Shown: positions 5,946 through 9,263 of the stretch, one piece after another
Position numbering within the stretch: position 1 is the first letter of the stretch
How the letters are laid out: each line of letters opens with the position of its first letter
Position numbers and translations under genes: made by a program
NCBI GenBank assembly: GCA_027335515.1
Contig: DAHWHT010000200.1
Span: 1-9,263 of the forward strand
Source: Clostridia bacterium
Lineage (GTDB): Bacteria; Bacillota_E; RBS10-35; JAJYVN01
DNA: 9,263 nt
Reading direction: 5' to 3'
The notes under the pieces: generated by a model
Told to the model about the DNA's origin: nothing
Database searches by the model: none
The model's input: the letters and a program-made list of their open reading frames with translations, nothing else

Positions 5946-5977
5946 CTAGTCCCTGTCGGGATCCCCACGGGAACGAG
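5946..5977. repeat. 32-bp palindrome with GGGATCCC core
   Basis: The palindrome is centred at 5961.5 on GGGATCCC (5958-5965). Of the 16 pairs, 12 are Watson-Crick and one is G-T; all four non-Watson-Crick positions fall three bases apart (5948, 5951, 5954 and 5957 with their partners). As a result both strands translate to the same peptide, LVPVGIPTGT. It lies immediately beyond the point where integrase homology ends. Confidence 0.7.
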
Positions 5978-6290
5978 TTGGCAGCGGGGGTCCCTCGCCA
6001 CCGTGCCCTTGTACGGCTGCTTGCGCTTCTTCAAGGAGGGGACGCGGCGCGGGGATGCGCTACCGCGTCCCCTCCCCCCCCCTGCGGCGGCGCTCCGCCC
6101 GCCACCCGGAGTGGCTGCGCCTGCGGCCTGGTGCGGGCCCAGGGCCGCGTCGTTCTCGGTAGACGGCCTCAGCGACAAGGGCTCGCGGCGTATGGCGACA
6201 ACCCGGGGCGTACGGCGGCTCTGGGGAGCCCCTTCGTGCACCGCCACCGTGGGTCCGGCTGGCCAAAATCGTCCGGCCGTTGCGGTCGCA

Positions 6291-6327
6291 GGTACCGGGG
6301 CGGGCACCGCGGGTGCCCCGGCCTACC
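6291..6327. other. Long GC-rich hairpin in the intergenic stretch
   Basis: Nested complementary segments are present: GGTA (6291-6294) with TACC (6324-6327), CCGGGG (6295-6300) with CCCCGG (6316-6321), and CACC (6305-6308) with GGTG (6312-6315). An alternative 7-bp inner stem is GGGCACC/GGTGCCC (6302-6308/6312-6318). No T-tract follows. It could be a terminator-like element or a structured leader, about 120 nt before the recombinase-like gene. Confidence 0.45.
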
Positions 6328-6374
6328 ACCGCACGGCTGTGTGCGCCATCGTTCGTACCCCCAACCCCCCAGGC

Positions 6375-6392
6375 GGAATGACGCCACCCTGG
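6375..6392 (+). promoter_or_regulatory. Copy A of an 18-bp upstream element
   Basis: GGAATGACGCCACCCTGG, preceded by a C-run, ends exactly 52 nt before ATG 6445. A copy differing at one base lies on the minus strand at 9233-9216, 52 nt before ATG 9163 of the PAS-GGDEF-methyltransferase gene. Conserved sequence and position suggest a shared promoter element or regulator site. Confidence 0.6.
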
Positions 6393-6444
6393 GTGCGGGC
6401 CGTGCCCGGCAGGCCCCTGCACGGCCTTGACGAAGCCCCCGCGT

Positions 6445-6747
6445 ATGGCAGAGCCAACCACTCCCCTCGTCGGCCCCCGCCCCGCCATCCTCTACGTCCA
6501 GTCCCCTCCACGCGACTCAGTCCAGCCTGGCGCACTAGGAGGCCCGCCCGTTGTGGCCGCCGTGGTTGCCGACGGCAACGGGCTGGCCGCCGGTGACCGG
6601 CTGATGGAGGCCGTTCGCGCGGCTGGCCCTGCCGCGCTCGTCGTCGCGGCGTCTCCGAAGGCGTTGTCCCTGGGGGTGCGTGATCAGCACGAGACCCTGC
6701 GCGGTCTCACCCGGGCCGGGCCGCGGACGGTCTTCGTGACGGGGTAG
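6445..6747 (+). CDS. Serine-recombinase-like small protein (intact paralogue), 100 aa
   Basis: The protein is RPAILYVQSPP...VVAAVVADGNGLAAGDRLMEAVRAAGPAALVVAASPKALS...RAGPRTVFVTG. It aligns along its length with the frameshifted gene at 1431-1752, and both end in RTVFVTG with nearly the same DNA. The strand-helix layout matches the N-terminal catalytic domain of serine recombinases. Ser20 keeps the position of the nucleophile, but the YxR arginine is Gln (YVQS), the SLxRQ segment is largely lost, and the KLDRLSR-type Asp/Arg pair is absent. No DNA-binding domain follows. I infer a non-catalytic stand-alone domain with a binding or regulatory role. ATG 6445 is preferred over TTG 6427 because the paralogue begins MADVTSP/MAEPTTP and the 18-bp element then has the same spacing as in the PAS-GGDEF gene. 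No good ribosome binding site is seen. Confidence 0.6.
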   Translation: MAEPTTPLVGPRPAILYVQSPPRDSVQPGALGGPPVVAAVVADGNGLAAGDRLMEAVRAAGPAALVVAASPKALSLGVRDQHETLRGLTRAGPRTVFVTG

Positions 6748-6860
6748 GGGCCGCCGGCCGTGCCTCAATTGTGCGGCGGGGGCGGGAAGGGCGGCTCTAA
6801 TCCTGCGCCTCCTCGGTCTCCCCACCCGCGCCCCGCCCGGACATGGCCCGCCGTGCATCA

Positions 6861-7139
6861 TCAACCCGCCTCCTCACCAGACACTGCATCCCTTTCGCCG
6901 CGTCCACGGTCCGCCGAACGGACCAGCGCCAGCGCGGCCCGGCGCGCCACACCCGCTGGCGCCCTTGCCACCAGCACGCCGTCCCCCTCCACCACCTCCG
7001 CGAGGGCATCCGCCGCCGCCGCGAGCATCAGTTCCCTCGGGTGCCTTGCGGGCCCCGCCGGCACCGCCCGCCGGGCGGCATCCACCAGCACGGCGACCTC
7101 GCCGGGCTCCAGGTACAGGCCGTTTGTGGTGCGTAGCAT
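6861..7139 (-). CDS. Hypothetical protein, 92 aa as read, probably frameshifted at its C-terminus
   Basis: I recognise no family. From ATG 7139 the protein begins MLRTTNGLYLEPGEVAVLVDAARRAV, then ELMLAAAADALAEVVEGDGVLVARAPAGVARRAALALV, alternating helix-like Ala-rich segments. No membrane span or catalytic motif is visible. After LALV (about 6920) the annotated frame continues with poor third-position GC (RSADRGRGERDAV...), while a neighbouring minus-strand frame reads VRRTVDAAKGMQCLVRRRVDDARRAM and runs to a stop at 6797, with high third-position GC and an amphipathic helix pattern. Dropping one base near 6916-6925 would join them into a protein of about 113 residues. The ribosome binding site is weak (AGGCTAGG about 9 nt upstream). 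It converges on the recombinase-like gene at 6445-6747. Confidence 0.55.
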   Translation of the reverse strand: MLRTTNGLYLEPGEVAVLVDAARRAVPAGPARHPRELMLAAAADALAEVVEGDGVLVARAPAGVARRAALALVRSADRGRGERDAVSGEEAG

Positions 7140-7417
7140 GACGGCAAGCCTAGCCTGACGGCGTGGCGAGATGTGTCGGAATCGGTCGGGCAATAGGAAA
7201 CGGCGCGCGTCCGCCGGGGCCAGACCGTGTGGTTGTGGAACAGCGCGCCCGGCCCGTGGGGGCGGCGCCCTCCGGGGGTGTACGGGGCTGGTCGGCCGCC
7301 GGGCGACTATGCCGGATGTCACGCGGCCAGCCACGCACCGGATCGCCCCGCTCGGATCGGACTGCCACAACGGGCAACGATGGGCAGTCCGGCCGGGACA
7401 CTGACGACACACGTATC
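7140..7417. other. Intergenic stretch of about 280 bases
   Basis: Apart from the hairpin at 7358-7391, I see no gene or regulatory site. The open frames are Arg/Pro/Gly-rich shadows without a start signal. Confidence 0.45.
7358..7391 (-). terminator. Hairpin downstream of the PAS-GGDEF-methyltransferase gene
   Basis: A 9-bp perfect stem, CGGACTGCC (7358-7366) and GGCAGTCCG (7383-7391), has a 16-nt loop and begins 26 nt after the stop codon at 7420-7418. No T-tract follows on the minus strand, so terminator function is only suggested by position. Confidence 0.4.
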
Positions 7418-9163
7418 CTATCCCGCCTTCCGTGCGACCACGTTATCCCACAACGTGGTGATGGCCCATTCGTCTCGTGGATAGCGAGAGAAGTTTACTC
7501 GTACTCTGCGGTCGAACTCCTCTTGCATGCCCGCGTGGCGCTCGGCGGGAACACCTCGCAAAAGGAGGGAAACCAGTCCCAACTGCCGACACGTGGCGAC
7601 AGCAAGGTCAGCGGACGGGTAGGCCCACCTATCTGGCCCGCCCTCTTGGGTGCGTTCTACAGTGAGTCCGGCAGCAGCGAGCAGGTTATGCACTTCTCCC
7701 GGCTTCAGGAAGGGGTGCCGAAACGGCAGCCCCCAGGATTCCAACTCACGACGTATCGGCTCCATGACTTCCAGCCAGGGCCCGGGCCAAGCGGTCTCGC
7801 GCCCGGCACAGATCGCCAAGCGTCCGCCCGGACGGAGAATGCGCGACATCTCCCGCAGCGCCTGCACAGGGTCGGTGAAGTGCAAGAAGACGGCGCCCAG
7901 TACCAGGTCGGCCGTCCCGGATGCCAGAGGCAGGTCCTCCGCGGGCGCCCGCAGGAACCGTACCCAGCCCAACCCGCGCTCCTCCGCGTGCTTCCGTGCG
8001 GCCTGCAACTGCGCCCCCGAGGGGTCGGTCAGGAGGAGCTGCCCCTGGGATCCGACGCGCGCCGCCAAGCCGCCGTCGAAGGCGATGCGGCCGGAACCCG
8101 CCCCGACCTCCACCACGGCGGAGCCCTGCTCGGGCGCGACGAACGCCACGAACTCACGGGCTTGGTCCATGGCGTGAGCGTACGCCACCCGGAAATACTC
8201 CTCGAACTCGGGGCCAAACGCCGCGCCGAAAGCGCCCGGGCGGGGCTGCCCCCGGTCATCGCCCGCTCCCCGGATGCCGGCCCGGCCTTCCCGCGTCAGG
8301 ATGATGCGGCCGCCGCTGGCCGCCGACAGCAGCACGCCCTTCCGCTCATAGAGCACGTCGTCCGCGCGCTGCACCGCCTTGTCCAGGCCGCCAGGGCCAA
8401 ACGCCGCGACCCCGTGGCTCAGCCGCGGGACGATGGCGAGGTCGGGCGATGCGGCCGCGGACGCGACGTGGCGGACCACACGCTGTGCCCAGGCCTCGCC
8501 GACGGCTTCGTCCGGCTCCGGCAGCACGGCGACAAACTCATCCCCGCCGTACCGGACAACGAGGGCGTCCGACGGGGCCACGGAGGCGATGGCCTGGCCC
8601 GTGGCGGCCAGGAGCCGGTCGCCCGCGAGATGGCCATGCAGGTCGTTGACTTCCTTCAGGTCGTCCAAGTCAAGGAAGACCGCGCACCCGGAGCGCGACG
8701 ACCAAGCGGGCAACTCCCGTGCCCAGGCGTGCCGGTTGCCGAGGCCGGTCACCGGGTCGCGGAGCGCCCACTCCGGCAGGTCGGCCAGCAGTTCCGCCGT
8801 GGCCCCTTCGACGACGAAGAGCGCCGCTACGGGCGGGTCCCTCCCGTCGAGAGGGGCGTAGAGGAGCGAAGCGGCGCATGCCTTCCCGTCCCGGGTTGTG
8901 ATCCGGCAGCGGAGGCGCGGGTGGGCGCCCGGTGGGGAGATTCGCTCCCAGGCGTCGCCGTCGCCGTCGGACGGAACGATGCCGAGGACCTGCATCGCGG
9001 ACCGCCCCACCACGGCCGACGGCTCCACACCCCAGAACGCAACGGCCCGGCGGTTCATGGCCACGAGGCGGCCATCGGCAGTGGCCACGAGGCACGTAGG
9101 GACAGGGAGACCGTCGAAAAGGGCGAGGGAGGCATCAAAGGAAGGGCGCCCCTCGGTGTCCAT
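7418..9163 (-). CDS. PAS - GGDEF diguanylate cyclase - SAM methyltransferase fusion, 581 aa
   Basis: Three domains follow one another. A PAS sensor (about 8-122) begins LFDGLPVPTCLVATADGRLVAMNRRA. A GGDEF domain (about 128-285) has DPVTGLGNR, FLDLDDLKEVND with the metal-binding Asp, GHLAGD, RYGGDEF (GGDEF at 206-210) and ADDVLYERK. All signature parts are intact, so cyclic-di-GMP synthesis is likely. No correctly spaced RxxD inhibitory site precedes GGDEF (APSD stands there). A class I SAM methyltransferase (about 315-575) has motif I VVEVGAGSGRIAF (350-358 region), LLTDPS, and LGAVFLHFTDPVQALREMSRILRPGGRLAI, like Methyltransf_11/UbiE. There is no signal peptide or membrane span, so it is cytoplasmic. 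The frame opens at GTG 9181; I chose ATG 9163, six codons later, because the 18-bp upstream element is then placed exactly as before ATG 6445. The methyl acceptor is unknown; the methyltransferase could act on a small metabolite. Confidence 0.88.
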   Translation of the reverse strand: MDTEGRPSFDASLALFDGLPVPTCLVATADGRLVAMNRRAVAFWGVEPSAVVGRSAMQVLGIVPSDGDGDAWERISPPGAHPRLRCRITTRDGKACAASLLYAPLDGRDPPVAALFVVEGATAELLADLPEWALRDPVTGLGNRHAWARELPAWSSRSGCAVFLDLDDLKEVNDLHGHLAGDRLLAATGQAIASVAPSDALVVRYGGDEFVAVLPEPDEAVGEAWAQRVVRHVASAAASPDLAIVPRLSHGVAAFGPGGLDKAVQRADDVLYERKGVLLSAASGGRIILTREGRAGIRGAGDDRGQPRPGAFGAAFGPEFEEYFRVAYAHAMDQAREFVAFVAPEQGSAVVEVGAGSGRIAFDGGLAARVGSQGQLLLTDPSGAQLQAARKHAEERGLGWVRFLRAPAEDLPLASGTADLVLGAVFLHFTDPVQALREMSRILRPGGRLAICAGRETAWPGPWLEVMEPIRRELESWGLPFRHPFLKPGEVHNLLAAAGLTVERTQEGGPDRWAYPSADLAVATCRQLGLVSLLLRGVPAERHAGMQEEFDRRVRVNFSRYPRDEWAITTLWDNVVARKAG

Positions 9164-9172
9164 GGCAGGCCC

Positions 9173-9185
9173 GTTCGTCACGAAC
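9173..9185. promoter_or_regulatory. 13-bp perfect palindrome before the PAS-GGDEF-methyltransferase start
   Basis: GTTCGT-C-ACGAAC is a perfect inverted repeat ending 9 nt before ATG 9163 and overlapping the alternative GTG 9181. Its place in the leader would suit a repressor site or a small RNA hairpin that hides the ribosome binding region. Confidence 0.4.
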
Positions 9186-9215
9186 GCCGTAGATCCTACA
9201 TGGGGAGGGGCAGGT

Positions 9216-9233
9216 CCAGGGTCGCGTCATTCC
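9216..9233 (-). promoter_or_regulatory. Copy B of the 18-bp upstream element
   Basis: On the minus strand this reads GGAATGACGCGACCCTGG, preceded by a run of six C. It differs from copy A (6375-6392) at one base and ends 52 nt before ATG 9163, the same distance as copy A to ATG 6445. Confidence 0.6.
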
Positions 9234-9263
9234 GGCGGGGGGCCTTCGCCCAGACGGCGCCAC

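Larger units (their letters stand above)
5936..6444. other. About 500 bases without a convincing gene
   Basis: This stretch holds a 32-bp palindrome (5946-5977), a C-run at 6066-6075, a long hairpin (6291-6327) and the 18-bp element at 6375-6392. Long frames cross it on both strands, but their translations are Arg/Gly/Pro-rich without domains. One minus-strand segment at about 6000-6040 translates as SLKKRKQPYKGTVARD, which looks more protein-like than the rest and may be a scrap of a lost gene. AAGGAGGGG at 6033-6041 is followed only by a 35-codon frame (ATG 6055) of no evident merit. Confidence 0.5.

Noticed and set aside
6055..6162. 35-codon plus-strand frame after AAGGAGGGG (6033-6041)
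   Set aside because: The spacing to ATG 6055 is 13 nt and the peptide is Arg/Pro-rich. The Shine-Dalgarno-like match is probably chance.
5258..6307. Long minus-strand open frame of 349 codons
   Set aside because: Only short parts coincide with the integrase (AVKSTVQRRAQ...AGHSLRAGLAT); the rest is out of frame with the homologous segments.
5385..6596. Long plus-strand open frame of 403 codons
   Set aside because: It lies antisense to the integrase remnants and is rich in Arg, Pro, Ala and Gly with no domain. High GC produces long chance frames.
1..9263. CRISPR arrays, tRNA or rRNA genes, insertion-sequence ends
   Set aside because: I saw no regularly spaced repeats, cloverleaf-like segments, ribosomal RNA stretches or transposase motifs.

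Overview
This is a high-GC bacterial window. It has Shine-Dalgarno sites such as GAGGAGG and AAGGAGGG, frequent TTG/GTG starts, and hand-counted GC of 80% at 6541-6600 against 55% at 2101-2160. The phylum cannot be fixed from the sequence. The strong Shine-Dalgarno sites and non-ATG starts would suit a high-GC Firmicutes-like or Chloroflexota-like lineage, but that is a guess.

Left part (1-1752). On the minus strand a four-cysteine zinc-finger protein, of the kind found at the N-terminus of mobile-element primase/helicases, runs off the left edge. A second copy 430 bp upstream is decayed by a compensated frameshift and a Trp-to-stop change. Next is a plus-strand orphan gene (990-1400) with a clear promoter and ribosome binding site. 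It converges, through a GC hairpin, on a small minus-strand gene related to the N-terminal fold of serine recombinases but lacking key catalytic residues and frameshifted near its start.

Middle part (1794-5935) looks like an accessory island. A minus-strand operon encodes two small membrane proteins followed by a DNA methyltransferase fused to a restriction-endonuclease-like domain. A helix-turn-helix gene is divergent from a zinc-ribbon gene, and both promoters lie inside one long imperfect palindrome. A small beta-rich protein follows. The island ends with a tyrosine integrase whose catalytic residues are all still readable but spread over several frames, with the N-terminal domain missing. 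The methyltransferase is lower in GC than its surroundings, which supports transfer.

Right part (5936-9263). A stretch of about 500 bases without a gene holds a palindrome with period-3 mismatches, a long hairpin and a copy of an 18-bp element. It precedes a second, intact copy of the recombinase-like small protein. A further orphan gene, probably frameshifted, follows. The last gene is a PAS-GGDEF-SAM-methyltransferase fusion. The 18-bp element recurs upstream of this gene, and in both places it sits exactly 52 nt before the ATG, suggesting shared control of the recombinase-like protein and the cyclic-di-GMP-linked fusion.

The most unusual items are the PAS-GGDEF-methyltransferase fusion, the shared upstream element, the inactive recombinase-like paralogue pair facing away from each other around the island, and the operator-like divergent promoter.
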